Source: Candidatus Pantoea soli
GTDB taxonomy: Bacteria > Pseudomonadota > Gammaproteobacteria > Enterobacterales > Enterobacteriaceae
DNA length: 64,000 bases
Direction: 5' to 3'
NCBI RefSeq assembly: GCF_007833795.1
Contig: NZ_CP032702.1
Location: 62,001-126,000, forward strand
The position numbers were made by a program, and so were the translations under genes. Shown here in pieces: positions 44,972 to 54,556 of this stretch (its first letter is position 1; each line of letters begins with the position of its first letter). The notes below the pieces were generated by a model that was given only the letters and a program-made list of their open reading frames with translations, did no database searches and had not been told where the DNA came from.

Positions 44972-47255
44972 CCAGCCCGGAGAGGCGGCGGCGCGTGACC
45001 ATCCGCATCAGACGCCACACCATCAGGGCAAACAGCAGCACCACGGCGACGGCACACAGCGCCAGCCACACCGGATGCGTTGCCATCTGATTCCAGACGC
45101 GCTCCCACCACGGCAGGTGACCAACAAAGTAGGTATCACCGACGCGGACGCTGGCGACGCCGGATTCGCGCACCACGCTGGCTGAGCCGTACATCGCGGC
45201 GCGCTTGCTGCTGTCGAGCAGTGCGTTGTTCAGCAGCGCCCAGCCGCGCGGGCTATCCGCCAGCAGCGCGACAACGCTGCGCTGATCGCTGAACGGGGAC
45301 TGGAAGCCGACAATCGCGCCCAGCGGACCGTTAGAACGGATGCCGGTCTGGCTTTCCACGCGACGATCGCTGGCGGTAAGCGGGGCGCTTTCTGCGCTGA
45401 CCGGGCGTGCCGGCATGTTGATCCAGCTGCGGGCGCGATCCACCAGCAGGTTGATCGACGGGTTGCCCTGCAGATCCGCCGGCAGTGTGCCGATCAACAG
45501 CAGATCGGCATCCTGCGCACGGGCTTTGCTCCAGTCATCGCTCATCTGTACGCGCAGGGCCGGATAGCCGGTCTGGGCACCGATATTGCCCAGGGTATTC
45601 AGCAGCGTACTGACCGCGCCGGCATCCGGCTGCACGCCGACCAGCACCAGCGTTTGCGCCAGATCGGCATAGCGGCTGTACGGAAAGCCGGCATTGGCAA
45701 AGGCGCCAAGCGACGGCATTTCGATATAGTGACGATAGCCGGAGAAATCGATGCTGGAGCGATCATCGACCACAACATGGTGATCCACCGGCGTGACGGT
45801 CTCACAGCGACCATCGGCCGTGCCGCCGACAAAGGTATTGGCATAATCAAAGTTAAAGCGCAGCTGGTTGACCGCCCCCAGACGCAGCGCCGGAATGGTG
45901 AGCTGACGGCTGTTGTCCTGCAGGCCCTGAATCAGCGGCAGGCGCATCAGCTGCTGTCCGGCGGTGCTTTTGCTGGTCAGCGGGTAGTCCTGCATGAACT
46001 GATTGTTAAGGTGTACCGCCAGTCGTGAACCGTCCTGCTGCTGCGGTGAGGTGTAGCGGTAGATCAGATCCATATCAATGCCGCGCGCGCGCACCAGGAA
46101 CAGGTCCGGCGGCAGGTTCAGCGTCAGACTGATCGGATTGGGCTGTAATCCATCGCCCTGCAGCTGATTCGCGTACTGCGCCAGCTCGCCGAAGGTGGTG
46201 CGGCGATCGGTACGCACCCAGTTCGGCGCATCGTACGCCTGGCGCGGTGCCAGCAGCTTCACCTCATCAATGGTGGCGCTTTCGCCGCGCAGCAGCAGTT
46301 CGCCCTGCGCGATGCCTTCAACGGCTGTAATCAGATCGTTATCGTCGCGGCCGGTAATCAGCAGCATTTTCTGATACGGGTTATCCGGCTGGCTGATCAT
46401 CTGCACGGTGGGTTTATCCACCGGCGGTAAATTCTGCAGGAAGGCCGGACGCTGCGCATTGGTGGCAAACACCACCGCGTGCTGCTGCGACGGCAGCTGG
46501 TTATACAGCACCGGGAAGGACTGGCCGCGCCACTGCGCTTTGCTGCCAAACCAGGAGGCAAGGATTGCCGCCGCGCGCTGCTGCGTCAGATCCGGCGGGC
46601 CGCTGAATACCATCGGCAGCTGCAGCGGACGGGTATCGCGCGCGTCAAAGAACGGCTCCGGGAAGTGTGACAGATCATTTTTCAGCGGCAGCTTCTGCAG
46701 CGTCAGATCCAGCCTGCTCTCTTTGCCAATGTCCATCCAGATGGTGCTGTTGGCCGGGTTTTCGCAGACGTTGGCATAGTGGCCCACCAGTTCGAGGCGA
46801 ACGCGGTTGAAATCGCTGATAAAGCGCGGGTCAATCGGCAGCTGCGTCTGGTTCTCTTTTCCGGCCTGATCGGCACTGACCGTCACCAGCCCCACCAGCT
46901 CATCATTAAGGTAGACCTTAAGCTGTGACTGGACCGGCAGCAGCGCCGGTGACGGACGGTAGCTGAGCGTCAGCAGCGCGCGCGTCACCACTTCGTCGCT
47001 GCGTACGCCAAATTCAATCTGGCTGTCGGGCTGCGTGCCGCGCAGGGTGATGCTACCGGGCGGCGGTGCCACCTGGCTGAACAGCAGCTGGCTGTCGCGC
47101 AGCGGTGCGCTGGCATCCGCAGGCGGAGACGCCAGCGTGAGGGGGGCAGACGCGGCGGCGGCCGGCGTGTCGGCTGTCACTGGCTGCGGTGCAGCGTGGG
47201 CCAGAGAAGCGGTGCCCAGCAGCAGGGCAGTGAACCAGCTCAGTTTTCTCGTCAT
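44958..47255 (-). CDS. bcsB: Cellulose synthase periplasmic subunit BcsB (second operon)
   Basis: A 765-residue BcsB with signal peptide (LLLGTASLAHA) and the usual carbohydrate-binding and flavodoxin-like domains. Typical blocks are DARDTRPLQLPMVFSG, AASILASWFG-type ILASWFGSKAQWRG, and APNWVRTDRRTTFGELA. A C-terminal membrane helix (HPVWLALCAVAVVLLFALMV) interacts with BcsA. Only a short Ala-rich stretch follows the signal, in contrast with the repeat-expanded first copy. It lies 15 bp after bcsA. Confidence 0.95.
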   Translation of the reverse strand: MTRKLSWFTALLLGTASLAHAAPQPVTADTPAAAASAPLTLASPPADASAPLRDSQLLFSQVAPPPGSITLRGTQPDSQIEFGVRSDEVVTRALLTLSYRPSPALLPVQSQLKVYLNDELVGLVTVSADQAGKENQTQLPIDPRFISDFNRVRLELVGHYANVCENPANSTIWMDIGKESRLDLTLQKLPLKNDLSHFPEPFFDARDTRPLQLPMVFSGPPDLTQQRAAAILASWFGSKAQWRGQSFPVLYNQLPSQQHAVVFATNAQRPAFLQNLPPVDKPTVQMISQPDNPYQKMLLITGRDDNDLITAVEGIAQGELLLRGESATIDEVKLLAPRQAYDAPNWVRTDRRTTFGELAQYANQLQGDGLQPNPISLTLNLPPDLFLVRARGIDMDLIYRYTSPQQQDGSRLAVHLNNQFMQDYPLTSKSTAGQQLMRLPLIQGLQDNSRQLTIPALRLGAVNQLRFNFDYANTFVGGTADGRCETVTPVDHHVVVDDRSSIDFSGYRHYIEMPSLGAFANAGFPYSRYADLAQTLVLVGVQPDAGAVSTLLNTLGNIGAQTGYPALRVQMSDDWSKARAQDADLLLIGTLPADLQGNPSINLLVDRARSWINMPARPVSAESAPLTASDRRVESQTGIRSNGPLGAIVGFQSPFSDQRSVVALLADSPRGWALLNNALLDSSKRAAMYGSASVVRESGVASVRVGDTYFVGHLPWWERVWNQMATHPVWLALCAVAVVLLFALMVWRLMRMVTRRRLSGLDEDE

Positions 47256-47270
47256 GGTCGTATCATCAAC

Positions 47271-49877
47271 TTAATAAAAATCGGTTTTGCCGGAGGCCGG
47301 CAACGGTTTCACGCCCTGCGGCAGCAGCGTGGCCAGCCAGCGCAACAGTACGGTCAGGCCGCGGAACAGGCGGCGCATCGGCGCAGGGCCGTACTCCGCC
47401 AGTCGCAGATAACCTTTAAAACCCAGCACCATAATGTCGGCGAGGCTCTGCACCGGTTTGTCTTCCGGGAAGCCGTCCTGCCACAGCGCCCAGGTATCGG
47501 CGCGCGCAAAAGTACACTGGATAAACTCGATGTGCTGCTGCGTGGTGAGCTGATGCAGGCGGATACCGGCACGGCGGCCAAACACGCGCTGCACCTGACA
47601 CGGGAAGCTGAACTCCTGCTGACCGCGGCGCAGCAGCAGCGAGACGGTTTCGTTCTCCTTCAGCGCATCCGCTTCACGCAGTTCGACGCCGACGCCGCCA
47701 TCGGAATAGTCGCGCAGCGTGCAGGGCACCATGTGGCCGTCACCGCGGGCGAGGGCCGCGGGCATGGCAATCTCCACCCGGTGGGCTTCACGAATCTGCC
47801 GCGCTTCCACCGAGACCGCCACGGCGCCGCCAAGAATGATCATGTTGTAAATCACCCACACCAGGCTGACCCAGATGGTGAGAATTTCATTCGACGGGCC
47901 GTGCGCCATGCGCCAGAAGGCCATCACAATACCGGCGATGTTCAGCAGCACCAGCAGCATATACGGCTTGGTGATCACCCAGTCGAGATGGCGCTGCTCT
48001 ACCAGTCCCCCTTTGGCCGTCACGTTAAACTTGCCTTTGTGCGGATTAAACAGCGCGACCGTGGTTGGCCGGGCGATGTACCAGGCCAGCACGGTTTCGT
48101 ACACCTCGCTCCAGAAGGAGTGACGCCAGCGGCCCTGAATGCGTGAGTTGGTCAGGCTGGTATGCACCATGTGCGGCAGCACGTAGATGGCAATCGCCAG
48201 CGCCGGCGCATAAATGATGTACGCGTGGAACAGCAGAAAGGCCAGCGGTGCCAGCAGGAAGATCAGGCGGGGAATGCCCGCCAGAAAGTGCAGCATGGCG
48301 TTGGCGTAGCATAAGCGCTGCACCAGCTTCAGCCCTTTACCAAACAGCGGATTATCAAGGCGGAAGATCTGCACCATGCCGCGCGCCCAGCGGATACGCT
48401 GGCCGATGTGCGCCGACAGGCTCTCGGTGGCCAGCCCGGCGGCCTGCGGAATACGGATATACGCCGAGGTGTAGCCCCGGCGGTGCAGGCGCAGTGAGGT
48501 ATGCGCATCTTCGGTGACGGTTTCCACCGCAATACCGCCAATTTCATCCAGCGCCGTGCGGCGCAGCACTGCGCAGGAGCCGCAGAAGAAGGCCGCGTCC
48601 CAGGTGTCGTTGCCGTCCTGCACCAGGCCATAAAACAGCGAACCTTCGTTGGGCGTCTGTCGGAAACGGCCGAGGTTGCGTTCAAAGGGATCGGGCGAGA
48701 AGAAGTGGTGCGGCGTTTGCAGCATCGCCAGACGCGGATCTTTCAGGAACCAGCCCAGCGTCAGCTGCAGGAACGAGCGCGTGGGCACGTGGTCGCAGTC
48801 GAAAATCGCGACGTATTCGCTGCGGCAGGTGGTTTTCAGCGCGTGGTTGATGTTGCCGGCTTTGGCGTGCTCATGCGTGGCGCGCACTACATAGTGAATG
48901 CCGACGCTGGCAGCAAATTCGCGAAACTCAGCGCGCGTGCCGTCATCCAGCAGAAAGATATTCAGTTTATCCTGCGGCCAGTCGATGCCCAGCGCGGCAT
49001 AAATCGTCGGTTTCACCACGCTGAGCGGTTCGTTATAGGTGGGCACCAGAATGTCCACCGACGGCCAGCTGTCGATGGCGGGCGGCATGGAAACCGGCTG
49101 CCGGTTAAGCGGCCACAGCGTCTGAAAATAGCCCAGCACCAGAACGGTCCAGGCGTAGGTTTCTGCAGCAATCAGCAGCAGGCCAAAGATCAGGCTGAGC
49201 GGATCGTCCCAGTTGAGCGTTTCGGTATAACGCCACCACAAATAGCGGCAGGAGATGGTCAGTGACAGCACAATCAGCATCATGGTGGCGAGGCGGCCCG
49301 GCACGCGGCGCACCAGCATGGCCAGCCCCCACAGTAACAGCACAAACACCAGCTGCGTGGTGATACTGAACGGCTGCGAGATACACAGCAGCGCCAGCAG
49401 GCTGGCCACCAGCGCGGTGAGAATAAACAGCAGCTGGCGCAGGCGCAGCGGCAAGCGCTGCAGCTGCTGCTCGGCGCGATCGGGCACGCCACTGGCCACA
49501 AGACGCGCCGGCAGCCGGTCAAGCCAGTGCCACAGCCGGTGTCGCCAGCGGAACAGACCGCTGAAGCGCTGACGCCCGCTGCGCACGCGCTTGCCCTGCG
49601 GCAGCGTCAGCATCAGCCACAGGCTCTGTAACAGATAGCGCAGGGCATCCAGCGGGCGCGGGCGCAGCGGTGAAATCTGCGGATAGTAGCGGTGACGCTG
49701 CTGCAGGATCGACTGCCAGCCCGGCGACTCCAGCCGCAGCAGCGACCAGGCCAGCACGCACCAGACGAGGTGCAGCGCCACGGTAAGGCGGCCGGCACCG
49801 TGCGTGCGCGCCGTGCGGGCGCGTTGTTGCAGCGCCTGCCAGACCGGCGGCACCAGCAGCCAGCGCAGCGGATTCAC
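47271..49877 (-). CDS. bcsA: Cellulose synthase catalytic subunit BcsA (second operon)
   Basis: An 868-residue GT2 synthase like E. coli BcsA (872), with the N-terminal extension of about 170 residues that the first copy lacks. Motifs: LLDDGTRAEF, FDCDHVPTR (Asp360/Asp362), TEDAHTS, QRIRWARGM and the C-terminal PilZ site (REAHR ... LRDYSDGGVGVEL). All catalytic and c-di-GMP contacts are present, so it should be active. Its start overlaps the bcsQ end by four bases. Confidence 0.96.
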   Translation of the reverse strand: MNPLRWLLVPPVWQALQQRARTARTHGAGRLTVALHLVWCVLAWSLLRLESPGWQSILQQRHRYYPQISPLRPRPLDALRYLLQSLWLMLTLPQGKRVRSGRQRFSGLFRWRHRLWHWLDRLPARLVASGVPDRAEQQLQRLPLRLRQLLFILTALVASLLALLCISQPFSITTQLVFVLLLWGLAMLVRRVPGRLATMMLIVLSLTISCRYLWWRYTETLNWDDPLSLIFGLLLIAAETYAWTVLVLGYFQTLWPLNRQPVSMPPAIDSWPSVDILVPTYNEPLSVVKPTIYAALGIDWPQDKLNIFLLDDGTRAEFREFAASVGIHYVVRATHEHAKAGNINHALKTTCRSEYVAIFDCDHVPTRSFLQLTLGWFLKDPRLAMLQTPHHFFSPDPFERNLGRFRQTPNEGSLFYGLVQDGNDTWDAAFFCGSCAVLRRTALDEIGGIAVETVTEDAHTSLRLHRRGYTSAYIRIPQAAGLATESLSAHIGQRIRWARGMVQIFRLDNPLFGKGLKLVQRLCYANAMLHFLAGIPRLIFLLAPLAFLLFHAYIIYAPALAIAIYVLPHMVHTSLTNSRIQGRWRHSFWSEVYETVLAWYIARPTTVALFNPHKGKFNVTAKGGLVEQRHLDWVITKPYMLLVLLNIAGIVMAFWRMAHGPSNEILTIWVSLVWVIYNMIILGGAVAVSVEARQIREAHRVEIAMPAALARGDGHMVPCTLRDYSDGGVGVELREADALKENETVSLLLRRGQQEFSFPCQVQRVFGRRAGIRLHQLTTQQHIEFIQCTFARADTWALWQDGFPEDKPVQSLADIMVLGFKGYLRLAEYGPAPMRRLFRGLTVLLRWLATLLPQGVKPLPASGKTDFY

Positions 49878-50605
49878 GCGGCACCTCCGGCCACGTGCAG
49901 CAGCAGCCAGTTCGCCAGCGTGTTGATCTCCTCGCTGGCCAGCGCATGCGGCCGGTATTCACCCACCGGCTGCTTCATCATCAGCGCTTCCGCCAGCGCT
50001 TCGTCGCGGTGAATCACCTGCGGAATCAGATGCGTCAGGGAACGCAGCCACAGCTGATGCAGATCCTGCTGCAGCTGGCTGTTGGCGTTGAACTGGTTGA
50101 TCAGGAACAGCGTCGGCGCGCTGAAGGCGTGACGGTGCAGGCGCAGCTGGCAATTGGCATCCAGCGTCAGCACCTGCAGCAGGCGATCGGCTGCCTGCAA
50201 AAGCGGCGCGTGGCACGGCAGCGGTTCCGCCGGCAGGTCGAAAATAATCCACTGATAGCGCTTTTTCAGGGCCGGTAAGGCATTGAGCAGCGGGGCGGTC
50301 AGGGTGGCTGGCGCCTGCGGTAACGATAAGCGCTGCTGATGCGTCAGCAGGCCTGACGGCAGAAAATCCAGCCCCGGCTGGTAGCGCTGCGCGCTGTGCT
50401 GCCACGGCTGCTGTTCCAGCAGGGCAGGGAGCCAGCCCGGCGCGTGATCCAGCGGCAGATTAAAGTGCGCAGCCAGCTGATTCGCCGGTGAGGCATCAAT
50501 CAGCAGCACGGACGCCTGCAGCCGGTGCAGCGCCCAGCCCAGTGCTGCGCTGAGGGCGGTCGCACCGCAGCCGCCGCGCAGTCCCTGTAACGCAATTACC
50601 GGCAT
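49874..50605 (-). CDS. bcsQ: BcsQ, MinD-like protein of the second operon (degenerate P-loop)
   Basis: A 243-residue orthologue of E. coli BcsQ. The Walker A region reads GLRGGCGATA instead of GGVGKT, so the lysine that contacts phosphates is missing. E. coli BcsQ is likewise atypical there. LIDASPANQL and HRDEALAEALMMKQPVGEYR match the family. In E. coli BcsR and BcsQ form a nucleotide-linked complex at the synthase and recruit BcsE. It overlaps bcsR by 10 bases. Confidence 0.92.
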   Translation of the reverse strand: MPVIALQGLRGGCGATALSAALGWALHRLQASVLLIDASPANQLAAHFNLPLDHAPGWLPALLEQQPWQHSAQRYQPGLDFLPSGLLTHQQRLSLPQAPATLTAPLLNALPALKKRYQWIIFDLPAEPLPCHAPLLQAADRLLQVLTLDANCQLRLHRHAFSAPTLFLINQFNANSQLQQDLHQLWLRSLTHLIPQVIHRDEALAEALMMKQPVGEYRPHALASEEINTLANWLLLHVAGGAA

Positions 50606-50799
50606 TCGTCTTCGCGCTCCGCAACGTCCAGCATTTCACGCAGCAGGGGCCAGCGCGCCAGCAGGGTATTTACCCGCGCTTCACGCGCAATATCAATGTA
50701 GCGAAAGGCTTTCAGCCCAAAGGCAGCGCTCAGCGCATTAATATCATCCTGATCTTCACTGGCAGAAGCGATCAGCGAAAAAGCATTTTCTGTTTTCAT
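50596..50799 (-). CDS. bcsR: BcsR, cellulose synthesis regulator
   Basis: A 67-residue protein of the BcsR/YhjR family, with the core DQDDINALSAAFGLKAFRYI followed by DIAREARVNTLLARWPLL. E. coli BcsR binds BcsQ and the synthase and is needed for assembly. First gene of the second operon; divergent from bcsE with a 190-bp shared promoter region. Confidence 0.9.
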   Translation of the reverse strand: MKTENAFSLIASASEDQDDINALSAAFGLKAFRYIDIAREARVNTLLARWPLLREMLDVAEREDECR

Positions 50800-50989
50800 T
50801 ACGTTTTGCCATCAAAAAAGACAATCCAGGGAGCGCAACGCTATTTTTGCCGGCGGTTGAACCGAAGTGAGCGATGCGGCGCATCGACATCGAAATGAGT
50901 TGTTCCGGCGAAGCTTTTTTTATTTCAGCAGTTCCAATCGTCGCCGTCTATATTAAACTAGCCTGGATTGTCCTGATCGCGAATCAAAT

Positions 50990-52534
50990 ATGAAAAATCG
51001 CTATGCCCTTGGCCTGCAACAGGTTCAGCAGGAATTAATTACTCTGCAATCGCCAGGGTTTTACTGGATTACCAGCCAGCGTCCTGAGGATGCGCGAACC
51101 CTGCTGCGTCAGGTCATCAGCCAGCAGGAGGCCGCCACGCTGATCAGCGCTGATGAGGCCCCGCGCGCGCTGCTTACGCCCGATCCGGCCGCTGGCCCGG
51201 CCCGCATTCCGCTCTTTTCCCTGCCGTCCGATAAAGCCAGCCTGCTGCAGCTGGAGAATGACCTTGCGCGCGTGCTGAATAAGCGCAATGGGCTGGTGCT
51301 GTTTTATACGCAGGCAGCCGTGTGGAGTAAATTCTCGCCACAGGAGATGACGCTGTGGATTAAAGGGCTGCGTCGTCTGCTGATCAAAAAACAAATGACG
51401 CTGCTTATTATGACCGCCGGTACGACAATAATTCATTTGCGCAATCATCTGCCGCGTTATTTTCGTCAGCTTGACGGCGTGGCACATTTAGATTTTCAGC
51501 AGGATAGCTGGCAATATCGAATTAACTGGTGGTATTCCGGGGATAATTTGCTGGCGGATCGCGCTATCCGTTTGAGTTGTATTGAAAATAACTTTATCGC
51601 GGAAAAAGAAAAGCAGCAGACTGCGCCACTCAGCCTGAATGATGAGCATCAGTTTCTTGCTCAGCAGGGCGTGCTGGAAGGCGCACCGCCGCTCTCCGCC
51701 CAGTGGGAATTGTTTAATGATAATGAAGCGGTGTTTACGCGAGCCCAGCAGGCCAGCGCCGCCACCGTCATCTTTAGTCTGGCCCACAATCAGGATATTC
51801 AGGCGCTGGCCAGGCTGGTCCACAGCCTGCGGCGATCGCGCGGCAATGCGCTGAAAATCGTGGTGCGTGAACTGCACACCAGCCTGCGTTACAGCGATGA
51901 ACGCCTGCTGCTGGCCTGCGGCGTCAATGTCATTGTACCCGGCAGCGCCACGTTGTCGCGCTTCCTGACCACGCTGGAAGGCATTCAGGGGCAGCAGTTT
52001 ACCCGCCATGTACCGGCCGATCTGACGGCGCTGATGCAGGCCCTGCAGCCTCTGCAGCAAAAGGGCTGGCTGGCGCTGGATCGCTTCTGCGCAGCGGTGC
52101 AGCAGCTGATGGCCAATACTTTGCTGCCGGAAAACGATAAAGGGCTGATGGTGGCGCTGCGTCCGGTGCCTCAGCTGAAACCGGAACAGGTACTTACGCT
52201 GTGCAAACCGCGCCGTTTTGGCGATTTGGTCACGCTGGTGGGCGATCGCCTCTATTTGTTCCTCTCTTCCTGTCGCTTTAACGATCTGGACATTGCGCTG
52301 AAGTCGATTTTTTCCCTGCCGCACGACGAGCTGTTCAGTAACCGGATGGTGTGGTTCGCGGACAACCAGATTCTGGCCGAAGTGGACAACGTGCGCCAGC
52401 TGACGCCGGCGGCGCAGCGGGATGTCACGGCGGCGCTTCCGATCAGCGACGCCACAGCCGCACCTGCCGCGCATGCCGACGTCGCGAAAACGCCGCAGCC
52501 TTTCAGTCTGGATATTGAAGGAGATCGCGTATGA
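50990..52534 (+). CDS. bcsE: BcsE, c-di-GMP-binding cellulose synthesis effector
   Basis: A 514-residue BcsE (GIL domain) protein. The c-di-GMP-binding RxGD motif is RFGD at residues 409-412 (KPRRFGDLVTLVGDR). The N-terminal pseudo-receiver/NTPase-like region binds BcsRQ in E. coli. It stimulates cellulose production and, through BcsF, its modification. It is divergent from bcsRQABC and overlaps bcsF by four bases (ATGA). The C-terminal 60 residues are Ala/Pro-rich. Confidence 0.94.
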   Translation: MKNRYALGLQQVQQELITLQSPGFYWITSQRPEDARTLLRQVISQQEAATLISADEAPRALLTPDPAAGPARIPLFSLPSDKASLLQLENDLARVLNKRNGLVLFYTQAAVWSKFSPQEMTLWIKGLRRLLIKKQMTLLIMTAGTTIIHLRNHLPRYFRQLDGVAHLDFQQDSWQYRINWWYSGDNLLADRAIRLSCIENNFIAEKEKQQTAPLSLNDEHQFLAQQGVLEGAPPLSAQWELFNDNEAVFTRAQQASAATVIFSLAHNQDIQALARLVHSLRRSRGNALKIVVRELHTSLRYSDERLLLACGVNVIVPGSATLSRFLTTLEGIQGQQFTRHVPADLTALMQALQPLQQKGWLALDRFCAAVQQLMANTLLPENDKGLMVALRPVPQLKPEQVLTLCKPRRFGDLVTLVGDRLYLFLSSCRFNDLDIALKSIFSLPHDELFSNRMVWFADNQILAEVDNVRQLTPAAQRDVTAALPISDATAAPAAHADVAKTPQPFSLDIEGDRV

Positions 52535-52719
52535 CCCTGATGGACTGGGTGCAAATCGCCATTCTGCTGCTGCTGATTCTGCTGTTTTTCAAATCGCTGT
52601 GGCTGCGCTGGTTGCCGCGCCGCAGCAACAGCCTGCTGATGCGTCTGCTGCCCACGCGCGCGCTGAAAGCCGAAGGGCTGTGGCATCGTCAATCGACCAA
52701 AACGGATAAACATGAATAA
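52531..52719 (+). CDS. bcsF: BcsF, small membrane protein of the cellulose complex
   Basis: A 62-residue single-pass membrane protein (helix about residues 5-24, DWVQIAILLLLILLFFKSLW) with a basic cytoplasmic tail. It matches BcsF/YhjT, which in E. coli recruits BcsE to the membrane and links c-di-GMP sensing to BcsG. Overlaps both bcsE (four bases) and bcsG (eight bases). Confidence 0.93.
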   Translation: MTLMDWVQIAILLLLILLFFKSLWLRWLPRRSNSLLMRLLPTRALKAEGLWHRQSTKTDKHE

Positions 52720-54349
52720 CAATTCTGCAAGGCTGCCTGCAGCACACTGGCGCGGCCTGGGTGGCTGGAATGTCTATTTTCTGCTCAAATTTGGCCTGCT
52801 GTGGTACGGCTATCTCAATTTTCACGCTCTGAGCAATCTGGTCTTTCTGGCCTGGCTGCTGTTTCCACTCCCCTCTGCGCGTCTGCACCGCGTGCGGCAG
52901 TGGATCTCTCTGCCCGTGGGCTTTGCGCTGTTCTGGCACGATACCTGGCTGCCGGGGCTGAATTCACTGCTGAGTCAGGGCAGTCAGCTTGCTGGCTTCT
53001 CGGCGGCTTATCTGCTGGATCTGCTGGCGCGCTTTATTAACTGGGAAATGATCGGCGCCGCTTTTGTACTGCTGGTGCTCTACCTGTTTGTGGCGCAGTG
53101 GATTCGCGTTACCGTGCTGGTCTCGCTGGCGCTGATCTGGCTCAACGTGCTGACCCTTGCCGGTCCGTCGCTGAACCTGCTGCCGGGCAAAGCCGCCGCG
53201 CCAGCGGTGGTGCTGAACGATCAACCGGCACTGACGAAAACGCCGGAAGGGCTGGGTCAGTCTGCGCCGCCCACCAGCGCCAACCTGACGGCGTGGCTTA
53301 ACCGTTTTTATGACAGCGAACGTCAGCGCGTCACGCACTTCCCCGATGCGCTGCCGGCGGATTCGCAGCCGTTTGATATTCTGGTGATCAACATCTGTTC
53401 GCTGTCGTGGTCAGATATTGACGTGGCGCAGCTGCGCGATCATCCGCTGTGGCGCCATTTTGATATCGTGCTCAACAACTACAACTCCGCGACCGGCTAC
53501 AGCGGCCCGGCGGGCATCCGGCTGCTGCGCGCCAGCTGCGGCCAGACCTCCCACAGCGATCTGTATAAAACCACCGACCAGCGCTGCTACCTGTTTGATA
53601 ATCTCGCCAGACTGGGCTTCAGGCAGCAGCTGATGATGGACCACACCGGCGTATTTGGTAACTACCTCAAAGAGCTGCGCGAGGATGGCAACATGCAGGC
53701 GCCGCTGATGTCGCAGACAGGTATCGCGCCGGAGCTGACGTCGTTCGATGGTTCGCCGGTGTTTAACGACGGCCAGCTGATGCAGCGCTGGCTCGACGAG
53801 CGCAGCAAAAGCAGCGATGCGCGCAGCGCCACGTTCTACAACCTGATCCCGCTGCATGACGGCACGCGCGAGCTGGGCAGCACTCGTACCGCTGACTGGC
53901 AGCCACGCGCCAAAGTGCTGTTTGATCAGCTGGATACTTTCCTGACCAATCTGGAGAAATCGGGGCGCCGCGTGATGGTGCTGGTCGTGCCGGAGCACGG
54001 GGCGGCGCTGCAGGGAGACAAAATGCAGATGTCCGGCCTGCGTGACATTCCCAGTCCGTCCATTACGCACGTACCGGTGGGCATTAAATTTGTCGGTATG
54101 AAAGCCCCGCATCAGGGACAGCCGCTGAATGTGGATACCCCGACCAGCCTGCTGGCGATCTCTGAGCTGGTGTCGCGCGTGGTGGATGGCCAGGTGTTTA
54201 ACGCGCCAAACGTCAATATGTCGGTGCTGACGGATCATCTGCCGCAGACGCCGGTGGTTTCGGAAAACGACAACGCCGTCGTCATGATGTATCAGGGCAA
54301 ACCCTGGATCCGCCTGAATGGCGGCGACTGGGTGGCTTATCCGCAGTAG
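52712..54349 (+). CDS. bcsG: BcsG, cellulose phosphoethanolamine transferase
   Basis: A 545-residue enzyme with about five N-terminal membrane helices and a periplasmic alkaline-phosphatase-like domain. The nucleophile serine lies in NSATGYSGPAGIRLLRASCG. Zinc-site elements are the cysteine in NICSLSW and Glu-His in VVPEHGAALQ. It transfers phosphoethanolamine from phospholipid to glucose 6-OH of nascent cellulose. Last gene of bcsEFG, followed by a hairpin. Confidence 0.95.
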   Translation: MNNNSARLPAAHWRGLGGWNVYFLLKFGLLWYGYLNFHALSNLVFLAWLLFPLPSARLHRVRQWISLPVGFALFWHDTWLPGLNSLLSQGSQLAGFSAAYLLDLLARFINWEMIGAAFVLLVLYLFVAQWIRVTVLVSLALIWLNVLTLAGPSLNLLPGKAAAPAVVLNDQPALTKTPEGLGQSAPPTSANLTAWLNRFYDSERQRVTHFPDALPADSQPFDILVINICSLSWSDIDVAQLRDHPLWRHFDIVLNNYNSATGYSGPAGIRLLRASCGQTSHSDLYKTTDQRCYLFDNLARLGFRQQLMMDHTGVFGNYLKELREDGNMQAPLMSQTGIAPELTSFDGSPVFNDGQLMQRWLDERSKSSDARSATFYNLIPLHDGTRELGSTRTADWQPRAKVLFDQLDTFLTNLEKSGRRVMVLVVPEHGAALQGDKMQMSGLRDIPSPSITHVPVGIKFVGMKAPHQGQPLNVDTPTSLLAISELVSRVVDGQVFNAPNVNMSVLTDHLPQTPVVSENDNAVVMMYQGKPWIRLNGGDWVAYPQ

Positions 54350-54357
54350 CTTTAGCA

Positions 54358-54381
54358 GGCAGGCAGCCGGGGCTGCCTGCC
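54358..54381 (+). terminator. Hairpin after bcsG
   Basis: GGCAGGCAGCC-GG-GGCTGCCTGCC, a perfect 11-bp stem 9 bp after the bcsG stop. There is no strong T-run, so termination is likely but not certain. Confidence 0.65.
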
Positions 54382-54556
54382 GCCTCTTTGCGCACACGCT
54401 GCCGCACGGCCGGCAGCGTTAAAATTCCGAAACGTCGCACAAAGGCGTTCACTTCCGCGATTTTCCCCCTGATCCCGGCGCACATACCCGCTGACCTGGG
54501 ATATACTTGCTGCGCATTTCAGGCACTACCATCGCTCACTGCAGCCAGGAGAATTT

